Part shown: piece after piece, positions 44,156-53,016 of the stretch | Layout of the letters: every line of letters starts with the position of its first letter | Numbering within the stretch: position 1 is the stretch's first letter | Source: JBEKCP01 sp049509515 | GTDB lineage: Bacteria; Planctomycetota; Planctomycetia; Pirellulales; Thermoguttaceae | Length of the DNA: 64,000 nt | Direction of reading: 5' to 3' | Assembly: GCA_049509515.1 (NCBI GenBank) | Contig: JBEKZV010000054.1 | Span: 1-64,000, forward strand | Made by a program: the position numbers and the translations under genes | The notes under the pieces: generated by a model | Told to the model about the DNA's origin: nothing | Seen by the model: the letters and a program-made list of their open reading frames with translations, nothing else | Databases searched by the model: none

Positions 44156-45843
44156 GAACCGATCCCGAGCGCCGCTCGTACAGGACGGTACTGGGCTGCG
44201 GCGGCCCTGCCAAGGGAAAAGCAAGGGGAATCTCCTCATGGCACGTCCATTCCGCTCGCTGGTCGTCGCGCTGGCCGTGGCCGCCCTTTGGGCTGTGCTG
44301 GCGCATTCCCGTGCGTTGTTCGGTCAAGCCGTGTCGCCGGGCGCCTCGGTCCCACCCAAGGCGGCGACCGCCCCGGAAACGATCCCGGAGGTGGAGGAAG
44401 CCCGCAAGGCGCTTGGCACGAACTGGGACCGCGCGGCGTACTTGTTGCGGCAGGCAGTCAGGGAGAACAAGGACCTGCCGCCCGCCGACGTGATCATTGG
44501 CCAATGGTGCGCCCAGTCGAACCAGGGCTCCCTGGCCCGGATGTCGCTGGAGAAGGCGGTCATGAGCGATCCGAAGGACCCCGAGGCCTTCGTGATCCTA
44601 GGAAACATGGCCTTGCAGGAGCAGCGGACCACCGAGGCGGAACTGCTGTTCCTTAAGGCGCAGCAACTGCTCGGGCCGTTCGACCGAAGCCCGAAGCGGA
44701 AAGGAATCCTAGAGCAACAGACGATCAGCGGCCTGGCCGGCGTGGATGAGGCCCGCGAAAAGTGGAAAGATGCCCAGACCAAGCTCGAAACGCTCTTGAA
44801 GCTCAGCCCGAAGGATGCACTGGCCATGCAGCGGCTGGCCCGGGCGCTCTTCCAGCAGCGCAAAGCGGCCGACTCGCTGAAATGGCTGCGGAAGTCCAAG
44901 GAGGTTGGCGGGCCGGACATCCTCACGCCCGAGGCTGCCCTGGCCCAGTTGTACGAGCGGTTCCCCGACCACGGTAATGCGATCGTCTGGATGCAGAAGG
45001 CCCTGGAGAAGGCCCCCGCGGACCTGGCCACGCGGCTGGTCACGGCGCAGTGGACGCTGGAGACCGGGCAGTTGGACGAGGCCGAGAAGCACGCCGTCAA
45101 GGCCCTGCAATTGGCCGAGGCCGAGCGGCAGCACGCCAGCCAGGAGGAGGCACCCAAGCTCGAGGCACGGCTCCTGAACGCCAAGATCCTCCGCGGCCTG
45201 GTGGCCCTGTACAGGAAGGACTTCAAGACGGCGGAGAAGTTCTTCGAGGACGCCCATTTGCAGTCGCCGGGCAACTTCGCCGCCAGCAACAACCTGGCCT
45301 TGGCCCTGTGCGAGCAGAAGGACGAGGGCACTGGGAAGCCTGACCAAGCCAAGCTCAACCGCGCGTTGGAATTCGCCAATGCCAACTTCCAGGCCGATCC
45401 CCGCAACCCCGAGGCCGCCTCGACGCTCGGCTGGGTGCTCTACCGGGTGGGCTGCTTGGACCGGGCCGAAAACGCGCTGCGGCAGGCCCTGGCCGCCTCG
45501 TTGGGTCCCGATGCCGCCTACCACCTCGCCCGAGCCAGCTACGACCGGGGCGACAAGGAACTCGCCAAAAACCTCCTGGAAGCCGCCCTGAAGACCCCCT
45601 CCTTCTTGACGCGCCCGGAAGCCCAGGCCCTGTATGACAAGATCAGGGCCGAGCCGCCCGCGAAGGACAAGGAGGAGTCCAACCCCTTCTCGATCCGCCC
45701 GGAAGCCAAGGGCCTTTTGGAGAAGATCGAGGCCGGGCCGCCCGCGAAGGACAAAGAGAAGCCCAAGGACGCCCGGTAGTCCTGGGGCCCGCGGTGCAGG
45801 CGCGTTTTGGCGGAGCCGGAGACCCGCGGCGAACTTGGGGCAG
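44156..45843. repeat. Left unit of a 1.7-kb tandem duplication
   Basis: This block and 46124-47805 are similar throughout, including non-coding flanks (GAACCGATCC start, GGTGCAGGCGCG-type downstream flank), showing segmental duplication of the TPR gene and its surroundings. Confidence 0.8.
44238..45779 (+). CDS. Exported TPR protein (copy 1)
   Basis: 513 residues. The N-terminus has a hydrophobic helix (8-25), an uncleaved anchor or signal. The rest is TPR helical repeats (SLARMSLEKAVMSDPKDPEA, AEKFFEDAHLQSPGNFAASN, and others). Ends in a Lys/Pro-rich tail. A scaffold or complex-assembly protein of unknown partner. Paralogue of the gene at 46250. Confidence 0.85.
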   Translation: MARPFRSLVVALAVAALWAVLAHSRALFGQAVSPGASVPPKAATAPETIPEVEEARKALGTNWDRAAYLLRQAVRENKDLPPADVIIGQWCAQSNQGSLARMSLEKAVMSDPKDPEAFVILGNMALQEQRTTEAELLFLKAQQLLGPFDRSPKRKGILEQQTISGLAGVDEAREKWKDAQTKLETLLKLSPKDALAMQRLARALFQQRKAADSLKWLRKSKEVGGPDILTPEAALAQLYERFPDHGNAIVWMQKALEKAPADLATRLVTAQWTLETGQLDEAEKHAVKALQLAEAERQHASQEEAPKLEARLLNAKILRGLVALYRKDFKTAEKFFEDAHLQSPGNFAASNNLALALCEQKDEGTGKPDQAKLNRALEFANANFQADPRNPEAASTLGWVLYRVGCLDRAENALRQALAASLGPDAAYHLARASYDRGDKELAKNLLEAALKTPSFLTRPEAQALYDKIRAEPPAKDKEESNPFSIRPEAKGLLEKIEAGPPAKDKEKPKDAR

Positions 45844-46249
45844 TTGTGGCCGGTCTCTGACCGAGCCGTGCCGCCGGCCGAAGGCTCCCAGACCCCCGGG
45901 GCCGGGGCCCGACCGCCGGCAGGCCCGCGAGTTGCGCCAACCGGGTGCTCGTCGCGGTGATCAAGCGATTCCTGTAAGGCCGCCCCGGCCATCATACACC
46001 GCCCCCTACGGGGCGAAGAGCAGCCGCCGAGCCGCCTCTCCCCTCCCAAGGGGGCCTCTGCCGCGTCTTGTCAAGCCGAGCCACACACCGTAGGCTACAG
46101 GTAACGGGGGCCGTCGCAGCGAGCGAACCGATCCGTAGCGCTGTCCGTACACGATGATATTGGGCCGCGGCGCCCCTCCCAAGGGGGAAAAAGGCGCAGT
46201 CGCTACTTCTGCGCCAATCCACGTTACGCCCTAGCAAGGGGGTTTCTGC
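45780..46249. other. Spacer of the tandem duplication
   Basis: 470 bp. Its first ~64 bp and last ~126 bp match the flanks of the two TPR copies; the middle holds GC-rich sequence with no gene or RNA that I can support. Confidence 0.55.
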
Positions 46250-47805
46250 ATGGCAAGTCTATGGCGCTCGCTGGTTGTCGCACTGGCCGTGGTCGCCCTC
46301 TGGGCGGTGTTGGCGCACTCCCGTGCTTTGTTCGGTCAAGCCGTGCCGCCGGAGAACCGGCCGACCCCACCCAAGGCCGAGACCGTTCCGGAAAGGATCC
46401 CGGAGGCGGACGAAGCCTTCGAGAGGTTCAAGGCTCGGGATTGGCCGAGTGCGGTGGAATTGTTGCAGAGGGCGGTCAAGAAGAACAAGAACCTGCCGCC
46501 GGCCCACGTGATCATGTTCCAATGGTTCGCCCAGTCGGGCCAGGGCTTCCTGGCCCGGATGTCGCTGGAGCAGGCGGTCATGAGCGACCCGAAGGACCCC
46601 GAGGCCATCGTGATCCTGGGAAACATCGCCTTGCAGGAGCGGCGGATCAACGACGCGGAGCTGACGTTCCTCAAGGCGGAGCATTTGCTCAAGGACTTCG
46701 ACAAGAGCCCGATGCGGAAGGGCATTCTGGAGTTGCAGACGCTCAGCGGCCTGACCAACGTGGACGAGGCCCACGAGAGGTGGAAGGATGCCCAGGCGAA
46801 GCTCGAGTTGCTCTTGCAGCTCAGTCCGCGGGACGCCATGGTGATGCAGCGGCTGGCGCGGGCCCTCTTCCAGCAGGGCAACGCCGCCGAGTCGCTGAAG
46901 TGGCTGCGGAAGTCCAAGGAGGTTGGCGGGCCGGACATTCTCACGCCCGAGGCCGCCCTGGCCAAGTTCTACGAGCAGTACGGCGACCACAGGAACGCGG
47001 TCGTCTGGATGCACAAGGCCCTCGATAAGGCCCCCGAGGACGCGGCCACGCAGTTGGTCGCGGCGCGGTGGGCCCTGGAGGCCGGGCAGTTGGACGACTT
47101 CGAGACGCACGCCGTCAAGGGCCTGCAACTGGCCACCGCCGAGTTGCAGCGCGTCCCTGAGGAGCGGTCCGCCCAGGTCATGGCGCGGCTCTTGAACGCC
47201 AAGATCCTCCGCGGCCTGGCGGCCCTGTTCAGGAAGGACTACGCGACGGCGGAAAAGTACTTCGAGGCCGCACGTTTGCAGTCGCCGGGCAACTTCGCCG
47301 CCACCAACAACCTGGCCCTGACCCTGTGCGAGCAGACGGACGAACACACCGGGCAGCCCGACCAGGCCAAGCTCAACCGCGCGTTGGAACTGGTCAACGC
47401 CAACTACAAGATCGATCCCCGCAACCCCGAGATCAACTCGACGCTCGGCTGGGTGCTCTACCGGGCCGGGATGCTGGCCCGGGCCGAAGATGCGCTGCGG
47501 CAGGCCGCCTCGTCGGGCAATGTGAGTCCCGACACCGCCTACTACCTCGCCCAAGTCAGCTATGACCATGACCGCCGTAACAGGGAACTCGCCAAGAACC
47601 TCCTGGAAGCCGCCCTGAACACACCGTTCTTCTCGATGCGCGCGGAAGCCCAAACCCTGCTGGACAAGATCAAGGCCGAGCCGCCCCCGAAGGCCGAGCC
47701 GCTCCCAAAGGCCGTCGAGAAGCCCAAAAATGCCAGGTAGTCCCGGGGCCTGCGGTGCAAGTGCGTTTCGGCGGGGTCAGAGACCCGCGGCGACCTTGAG
47801 CAGCA
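46124..47805. repeat. Right unit of the 1.7-kb tandem duplication
   Basis: See 44156-45843; the copies have diverged in both coding and flanking sequence, so the event is not recent. Confidence 0.8.
46250..47740 (+). CDS. Exported TPR protein (copy 2)
   Basis: 496 residues. Same layout as copy 1: hydrophobic N-terminus with shared VVALAV.ALWAVLAHSRALFGQAV, then TPRs, then a Lys/Pro-rich end. Stretches such as SLKWLRKSKEVGGPDILTPE are identical. The C-terminal insertion of copy 1 (a second Lys/Pro repeat) is missing. Confidence 0.85.
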   Translation: MASLWRSLVVALAVVALWAVLAHSRALFGQAVPPENRPTPPKAETVPERIPEADEAFERFKARDWPSAVELLQRAVKKNKNLPPAHVIMFQWFAQSGQGFLARMSLEQAVMSDPKDPEAIVILGNIALQERRINDAELTFLKAEHLLKDFDKSPMRKGILELQTLSGLTNVDEAHERWKDAQAKLELLLQLSPRDAMVMQRLARALFQQGNAAESLKWLRKSKEVGGPDILTPEAALAKFYEQYGDHRNAVVWMHKALDKAPEDAATQLVAARWALEAGQLDDFETHAVKGLQLATAELQRVPEERSAQVMARLLNAKILRGLAALFRKDYATAEKYFEAARLQSPGNFAATNNLALTLCEQTDEHTGQPDQAKLNRALELVNANYKIDPRNPEINSTLGWVLYRAGMLARAEDALRQAASSGNVSPDTAYYLAQVSYDHDRRNRELAKNLLEAALNTPFFSMRAEAQTLLDKIKAEPPPKAEPLPKAVEKPKNAR

Positions 47806-47927
47806 CAGCCGGCCAGGTTTGCCTAACCTCTACAACCTGATAATCGAAAGACTTGGTTACAAACGGCGTATTCGCAACCCGATAATCCCCCAGGCGTACC
47901 GCTTGCACGGTTTATCGGGGATTTGCG

Positions 47928-49202
47928 ATGGGGCGCATGGCTGCCGAGGTGCTGGGGGGGCTCTACCGACTCGCAGCGGTGTTGGCGGCGACCGTGGCGC
48001 TGGGCGGCTGTAGCACGCAGCGCTGCGTGCAATGCGGCTCCGCGACCGGGGCTGCCTGCCCGCAGCCTGCCCTTTCGCCGCCGGGCAGCCTACAGCCGGA
48101 GCGGCCCCCGACCGGGATGCCCGACCTCTCGGGGCTGCCCGCCTCGCTGCCGGCGGGTCACGGCCAGGCGGGTGCGGAAGTGGCCGGGTCTTATCGCGTG
48201 TTTCAGCCCTGCGAGGTCCAGTGCCGCGCCGCGGTAACCTGCCCGCTGGGCAACGCCCTGGCCTCCGAGAGTGCGGCGATCGGCTCCGCGTGCTATCGCG
48301 GCAAGAAGAAGCAGTCGTCGGCCGATCTCAAGAGCCAGATCCTGGCCTACCGGGCCGCGGAGGAGCGGAACAAGGCCGCCGGCCAGGCGATGGAAGCCTT
48401 TTACCTGCTGGGCGAGGCCGAGGTGAGCCGCGACCTGGTCCGCCGCAGCAAGGCGCAGATCGCCGCGATGCTCGACGACGTCAACCGCCTCCAGCAGCAA
48501 GGCATACGCCTCGAGAAAGGCCTGGCGGACCTCCGCCGGCAGTGGCCCGAGGCATTGGACCAGGAGGCCCAGGTCCGCCTGTCCGCCGAGCAGCTCAACA
48601 GCCGCTTGCGGCAGCTCGTCGGGCTGTGCCCCGAGAATGCGGAGCCCATCTGGCCGGCCGTGGACTGGAAAGTCGTTGCCGAGCCGCTCGACGAGCAGGC
48701 GGCGATCTGCGAGGGGCTCCGCCACCGCGCCGACGTCGGGGCGGCGGCCATGCTGGCCCAGTCGGTCGACGACGACAACCTGGAGGGGGCGGGGGCGGCC
48801 ATGGCGATGATTACCGGCATGCCGGCCGGCGGCCATTCCCACCGCAGCGGCGAGGCCGATTCCCGCCGCTCGCAGTTCAACCAGCTTTACGCCGGCCGCC
48901 GGCAGGCGGCAACGGAAGAAATCCGCCTGGCGGTCCGTACCGTCGAGATCCGGCTCCAGCAGATCGCCATTGCCAAGCTGAAGGTGGATCGCGCCGCGGA
49001 GCAGATCGAGACCCTGCGGCTGCGGCGGGCCCGGCCCGAAGGCGGCGTTACGGTCCTGGACGTCGGCGCGGCGGAACTGCAACTCATCCAGCGGCAGGGC
49101 GACCTCGTTCACCAGGCGGCCGCGTGGCGGATCGCCCAGGCCAAGCTGAAAGAGGCCCAGGGCCTGCTGGCCGTGGAGTGCGGCGTCGGTTGCGGGCCGT
49201 GA
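47928..49202 (+). CDS. Lipoprotein with TolC-like coiled-coil
   Basis: 424 residues. Lipobox LGGC (acylated C28) after a hydrophobic signal. Residues ~110-270 and ~300-410 form long coiled-coil helices with a TolC-like periodicity (EVSRDLVRRSKAQIAAMLDD; QLIQRQGDLVHQAAAWRIAQ). GGGGA seven bases before the ATG; a CCCGATAA/TTATCGGG dyad lies upstream. It may be the outer-membrane part of an efflux system; the ArsE/ArsFG genes follow 120 bp later. Confidence 0.75.
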   Translation: MGRMAAEVLGGLYRLAAVLAATVALGGCSTQRCVQCGSATGAACPQPALSPPGSLQPERPPTGMPDLSGLPASLPAGHGQAGAEVAGSYRVFQPCEVQCRAAVTCPLGNALASESAAIGSACYRGKKKQSSADLKSQILAYRAAEERNKAAGQAMEAFYLLGEAEVSRDLVRRSKAQIAAMLDDVNRLQQQGIRLEKGLADLRRQWPEALDQEAQVRLSAEQLNSRLRQLVGLCPENAEPIWPAVDWKVVAEPLDEQAAICEGLRHRADVGAAAMLAQSVDDDNLEGAGAAMAMITGMPAGGHSHRSGEADSRRSQFNQLYAGRRQAATEEIRLAVRTVEIRLQQIAIAKLKVDRAAEQIETLRLRRARPEGGVTVLDVGAAELQLIQRQGDLVHQAAAWRIAQAKLKEAQGLLAVECGVGCGP

Positions 49203-49325
49203 GCGACACTTCTGCGCAGTTGTGTCAACCGGCGGGCGGTGTGTTATCATGGATGGTGTAAGGGTTGGCGCGTCCCTCTCCCGACGCCCGGCAGACCCTG
49301 AAACCCCGATCGAGAAGCGATCCCC

Positions 49326-49580
49326 GTGATCATCCGCGTTCTGGGCACCGGTTGCAGCAAGTGCAACAAGCTCTTCAAGCTCGCCAGCCAGGCCGTCCGG
49401 GAAACCGGCGTGGAGGCGGAGGTCGAGCGAGTCCAGGACCTCCAGGAGATCCTGTCCTACGACATCCTGATGACGCCGGGCCTGGTAATCGACGGCGCCG
49501 TCAAAGTCGCCGGCCGCGTCCCGAGCCTCGACGACCTGAAAAACCTGGTCCTTGCGGCCGGGGGGGCGCCAGAGCCATGA
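49326..49580 (+). CDS. Mini-thioredoxin, ArsE-like (redox-active disulfide protein)
   Basis: 84 residues from a GTG. The TM0996/MTH895-type glutaredoxin-like fold begins IIRVLGTGCSKCNKL with C10-x2-C13 and has MTPGLVIDGAV as the cis-Pro segment. In Shewanella and relatives such a protein (ArsE) is encoded with ArsF and ArsG for detoxification of nitroaromatic arsenicals. Here it precedes a fused ArsF-ArsG gene with a four-base gene overlap possible (ATGA at 49577), although the better start of the next gene is later. Confidence 0.85.
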   Translation: MIIRVLGTGCSKCNKLFKLASQAVRETGVEAEVERVQDLQEILSYDILMTPGLVIDGAVKVAGRVPSLDDLKNLVLAAGGAPEP

Positions 49581-49593
49581 AAACAGCAAACTG

Positions 49594-49680
49594 CTCCCCT
49601 CTCCCTTCGGGAGAGGGGCAGGGGGCGAGGGGTTCGCCCAACCGCCCTCACCCTGCCCTCTCCCGGAGGGAGAGGGGACC
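49594..49680. repeat. Pair of CTCTCCC palindromes between arsE-like and arsFG-like genes
   Basis: Two opposed copies (49594-49630 and 49645-49680). The right copy ends AGAGGGGACC, which gives the GGGGA ribosome-binding sequence of the next gene. Confidence 0.75.
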
Positions 49681-49684
49681 TAAA

Positions 49685-50881
49685 ATGCCTAATCTGCAAA
49701 ACGCCAGACTCAGACTCGCTCTCACGGCGGTGCTGGCGATCTTCGTCCTGGCCGGCGGGGTCATCCTGGCCGTCCGCCAGTTGCAGAGACCCCCGGCCGG
49801 AACCGACGCCGCGCTTCCACTGGCCTCCGGCACGAAGGTGATCGTCTGCTACTTCTACGGCAAGGACCGCTGCCCGGTCTGCGCCAGCATCGAGTCCTAT
49901 GCCAAGGAGGCCTTGGAAACAGGCTTCGCCGCAGAACTCCAAAGCGGACGCCTGGAGTGGCGCTCGGTCAATTACGAGCAGCCGGGCAACGAGCACTTCG
50001 CCGCGGACTACAAGCTGGTGGCCCCCGGCCTGGTGCTCGTGGCCGTCGAAGACGGCGAGACGGCCGATTGGAAGAGCCTGCCCGAGGTCTGGATGCACGT
50101 GGGCGACAGGCCGGCGACGCTTCAGTGCGTCAGCCAGAGCGTTCGCGAGTTCCTCGACAGCCAAGCCACGACGTTCCCCGCAGGCCCAGCCGTGACGGGC
50201 TTCCTGGCGGCCGTGGCCCTGGCCCTGGTGCTGGGCGTTCAGACGTCGATCAGCCCTTGCCCGCTGGCCACCAACATTGCGGCCATCTCGTACGTCGGCC
50301 GCCGGGTCGGCAGGCCGCGGCAGGTGCTCCTGGCCGGAGTGCTCTACACCCTCGGCCGCACGTTGGTCTACCTGGCGCTGGGGACGGCACTCGTGGCCGG
50401 ACTGCTCTCCGTCCCGGGGCTCTCCATGTTCCTGCAAACGTACATCAACCAGCTCCTCGGCCCCACGCTGATCGTCGTGGCCGTGTTCCTCCTGGGGCTC
50501 GTGCGCGTCAACGTCCCGGGCCCGGGCGTCGGCGAGAGGCTCCAGCAGCGGGTCGATGCACTGGGGATTTGGGGGGCGGGACTCTTGGGCGTCCTGTTCG
50601 CGCTGGCCTTCTGCCCGATCTCGGCCGCCTGGTTCTTCGGCGTCTTGATCCCGCTGGCCGTGAAGGTCCGCTCCGGCGTGATGCTGCCGGTCGCTTACGG
50701 GCTGGGCACGGCCCTGCCGGTGATCGTCTTCGCCGGGCTGATCGCGCTGGGGGCCGGCTCGGCCGGCAAGTGGCTTCATGCGGTCTCGGCGATCGAGTGC
50801 CGGGCCCGCCGCATCGCCGGGGCGGTGTTTCTCCTCGTGGGGATCTTCTACGTGCTGCGGTTCCTCTTCGGCGTGCTTTGA
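49685..50881 (+). CDS. ArsF-ArsG-like fusion: thioredoxin-like domain plus CcdA-type permease
   Basis: 398 residues. Residues ~10-30 are a membrane anchor. Residues ~50-160 match the ArsF family (VIVCYFYGKDRCPVCASIESY, with C63-PV-C66 and C55). After ~170, a CcdA/DsbD-type six-helix permease follows with two paired cysteines (SPCPLA at C192, AFCPISA at C310), as in ArsG. The known arsEFG system exports reduced aromatic arsenicals; here F and G are one polypeptide. The ATG at 49685 was chosen because upstream codons are the translated palindrome. Confidence 0.85.
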   Translation: MPNLQNARLRLALTAVLAIFVLAGGVILAVRQLQRPPAGTDAALPLASGTKVIVCYFYGKDRCPVCASIESYAKEALETGFAAELQSGRLEWRSVNYEQPGNEHFAADYKLVAPGLVLVAVEDGETADWKSLPEVWMHVGDRPATLQCVSQSVREFLDSQATTFPAGPAVTGFLAAVALALVLGVQTSISPCPLATNIAAISYVGRRVGRPRQVLLAGVLYTLGRTLVYLALGTALVAGLLSVPGLSMFLQTYINQLLGPTLIVVAVFLLGLVRVNVPGPGVGERLQQRVDALGIWGAGLLGVLFALAFCPISAAWFFGVLIPLAVKVRSGVMLPVAYGLGTALPVIVFAGLIALGAGSAGKWLHAVSAIECRARRIAGAVFLLVGIFYVLRFLFGVL

Positions 50882-50996
50882 GCCGCGGGAAATGGGCTGT
50901 AGAGGTTCATAGCCCCGCCCTTGGCCGGTTCCCGCCCGAAGGACCGCCTACAGCCGCTATGAGCAGGATGACAAGGGCCGCAAGGAGGTACTCCGC

Positions 50997-52220
50997 CTAC
51001 TTCGTTTTCCCGACGCTCAGCGTGGCCGGTTCCGCGGTGATCTTCAGCCGCGGGATGGTAATGCACCCCGCGGTGTCGGCCCGGACTTTTCCGCTGGCCC
51101 CGCCGTACGTCCAACTCACCGTTTCGCCCGGGGCCACCCGCAGCATCCGGAGCCTGCGCAAGCTGACGTCGGCCGTGGCTTCCGCCGGGACGGGGAACGC
51201 CGTCTTGAGTTCCGAGGGCCTGGTAAGGAAGAGCGACATCTCGATCGCCTCCTGCGCGTCCGGCACGTTCTTCCAGCGGAAGAAGGCGTTGACCTGACCC
51301 GACTTCTTGTCGGCGAGGTTATCCGGCCACGGCAGCGGATCGTTCGTCGAGGCGTTGGTGAACACCGGATACGCCTCGTTCTTCTTGACGCTCAGCCAGT
51401 CGAACGAATTGATCAGGTCGTTGACTTGCATGATCTGCTCGTGGTTGTTCGCATGGCCGAACGGGCCCCAATAGAAGAAGAGCGCGTACTTCCGCTCGTT
51501 CATGGCCTTGACGAAGGCGTCGTGGCCTTTCGACCACGAGTCGTTCTGGGCGGAATAGTCGATCACGACCGGAGGGTCGGGGAGGGCGACGTCCGCGGGC
51601 ACCGTGCGCGGCGGGAAGTACATCCGGCTGGAAACATGCTCGACCCCGGCGGGGACATTCGCCTTGACGGCGGCGAAGACATCCCCGTGGCGCATGCCGA
51701 TGCCCAGCGTGCCGCTGCCGCCCATGGAGTTCCCGCACAAATAGACGCGGTTCTCGTCGATGCCGTATCGCTTGATCACCCATTTCACCGTGTCGATCAC
51801 CCGTTTCTCCGTGGGACTGACGTCCGGCGTCTTGTATTTCTCGCTGCCCCACCACCAGTCTCCCCGGTTGGCGCGGCAATCGAGATACAGCGCGAAGAAG
51901 CCTTCCGGCGAACGGTAGATGTCGTGGTTGCCCACCGTGGTCGTGCAGGACAGGCAGGAGTGGACGTCATGCCCGGCGGAATGCAGGACGACGTACAGCG
52001 GGGCGTTCGGACGCGCCTGCTTGGGATGGAGCACCAGGAAAGTGTCCCGTTGGGACGCCGCGTAGCCCCACTGCTTCTTGATACCGTGCTTGAAGGCCTC
52101 CAGCTTCCGCCCGGTGAAAACGGACTCCTTTTCCTTTTCCGGGGGCCACTCCGCCGTTTGGGCACGGGCCGCCGCCGCAAACGCCAAGACGAGGCCCGCC
52201 GCGATCATCGTTCTTTTCAT
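50997..52220 (-). CDS. Secreted alpha/beta-hydrolase, PHB-depolymerase/CE1-like esterase
   Basis: 407 residues with signal peptide (1-21). The nucleophile elbow is LCGNSMGGSG with S165. The oxyanion segment is YVVLHSAGHDVHS. A C-terminal ~70-residue beta-domain follows the hydrolase. AAGGAG eight bases upstream. It is likely a polysaccharide acetyl or feruloyl esterase, or a polyester depolymerase. Confidence 0.85.
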   Translation of the reverse strand: MKRTMIAAGLVLAFAAAARAQTAEWPPEKEKESVFTGRKLEAFKHGIKKQWGYAASQRDTFLVLHPKQARPNAPLYVVLHSAGHDVHSCLSCTTTVGNHDIYRSPEGFFALYLDCRANRGDWWWGSEKYKTPDVSPTEKRVIDTVKWVIKRYGIDENRVYLCGNSMGGSGTLGIGMRHGDVFAAVKANVPAGVEHVSSRMYFPPRTVPADVALPDPPVVIDYSAQNDSWSKGHDAFVKAMNERKYALFFYWGPFGHANNHEQIMQVNDLINSFDWLSVKKNEAYPVFTNASTNDPLPWPDNLADKKSGQVNAFFRWKNVPDAQEAIEMSLFLTRPSELKTAFPVPAEATADVSLRRLRMLRVAPGETVSWTYGGASGKVRADTAGCITIPRLKITAEPATLSVGKTK

Positions 52221-52292
52221 GGCATTCTCCTTGCGGGTTGTTGTGAAATCCTCGAGCTGCCCCGGGGCGCCGGCCGGACGCGGCGGGCGTCT

Positions 52293-52739
52293 TCAGGCTG
52301 GGGAGCCGAAACGGCGAGCCAAAGCGGCGTTCTGCCCAGCCTGGTCGCTGTAACGGTCGTAGATCCCCAGCAAGGTGCCCCGCTCGTGTCCTTGCCATGC
52401 GTTAATGCCCGCCTCCTCGCAACGGCGGAGGGTTTGCACGGCTCGCTCGGGCGTGTAGTAGTCGTGCATTTCCCTGTCCAGGAAGGGCGACATGTGCGAC
52501 CCGCCGTCGATGTTGTGGCAGCCGACGATCAGCCGCGAGATCGAATACTTGCCCAGCGAAATCTGCGGCATGGGCGCGGGGTCGGGCTTCGGCTTGCCGG
52601 CCGGCGCGTCAGCGGCGAGCGCCTGCGCGGTGCCCATCGCCGCCGGGATTGCCGCAGCCAGCTTGAGAAACTCGCGGCGGTCTTGCCGGGACGAGCCGGC
52701 AGGACAGTCCGGCGAACGATGATGATTGTCGGCGCACAT
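52293..52739 (-). pseudogene. Truncated TAT aldo/keto-reductase-like gene
   Basis: 148 residues. Starts with a twin-arginine signal (RQDRREFLKLAAA) after GGGAGGG. The mature start matches the N-terminal ~80 residues of planctomycete aldo/keto-reductase-like secreted proteins (SLGKYSISRLIVGCHNIDGG), usually 350-400 residues long. The similarity stops near residue 130 and the frame ends. No remainder is found downstream. A 3' deletion is the simplest explanation; a short functional product is possible. Confidence 0.65.
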
Positions 52740-53016
52740 GGAGCGGCTCCCTCCCTGTCTCGCACATTGCGGTGGGCGTACGCGGTTTCGTCGATCAAGT
52801 AGCTCTCATGCTATGTCGCACAAGAACGGTGGTCAATAGCGGACATCAACCGGGATGCCCACTGGACCAGCGGGCAATCGCCGCAATCCGTTAGGGCACC
52901 GGCTTGACGGAGCGATTTCTCACGAGGAGGATGGAAGCTCCTGCGTCTAGGGCCATGACACCCATTGCCACCGAAACCCGCCATCGCCCGCCGTTGTTCA
53001 CGCCTCGGAGGAAGAA

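Noticed and set aside
49577..49684. Upstream in-frame start of the arsFG-like gene at 49577
   Set aside because: The extra 36 residues are the translated CTCTCCC palindrome pair (PLPSGEGQG...RRERG), not protein-like; ATG 49685 has its own ribosome-binding site.
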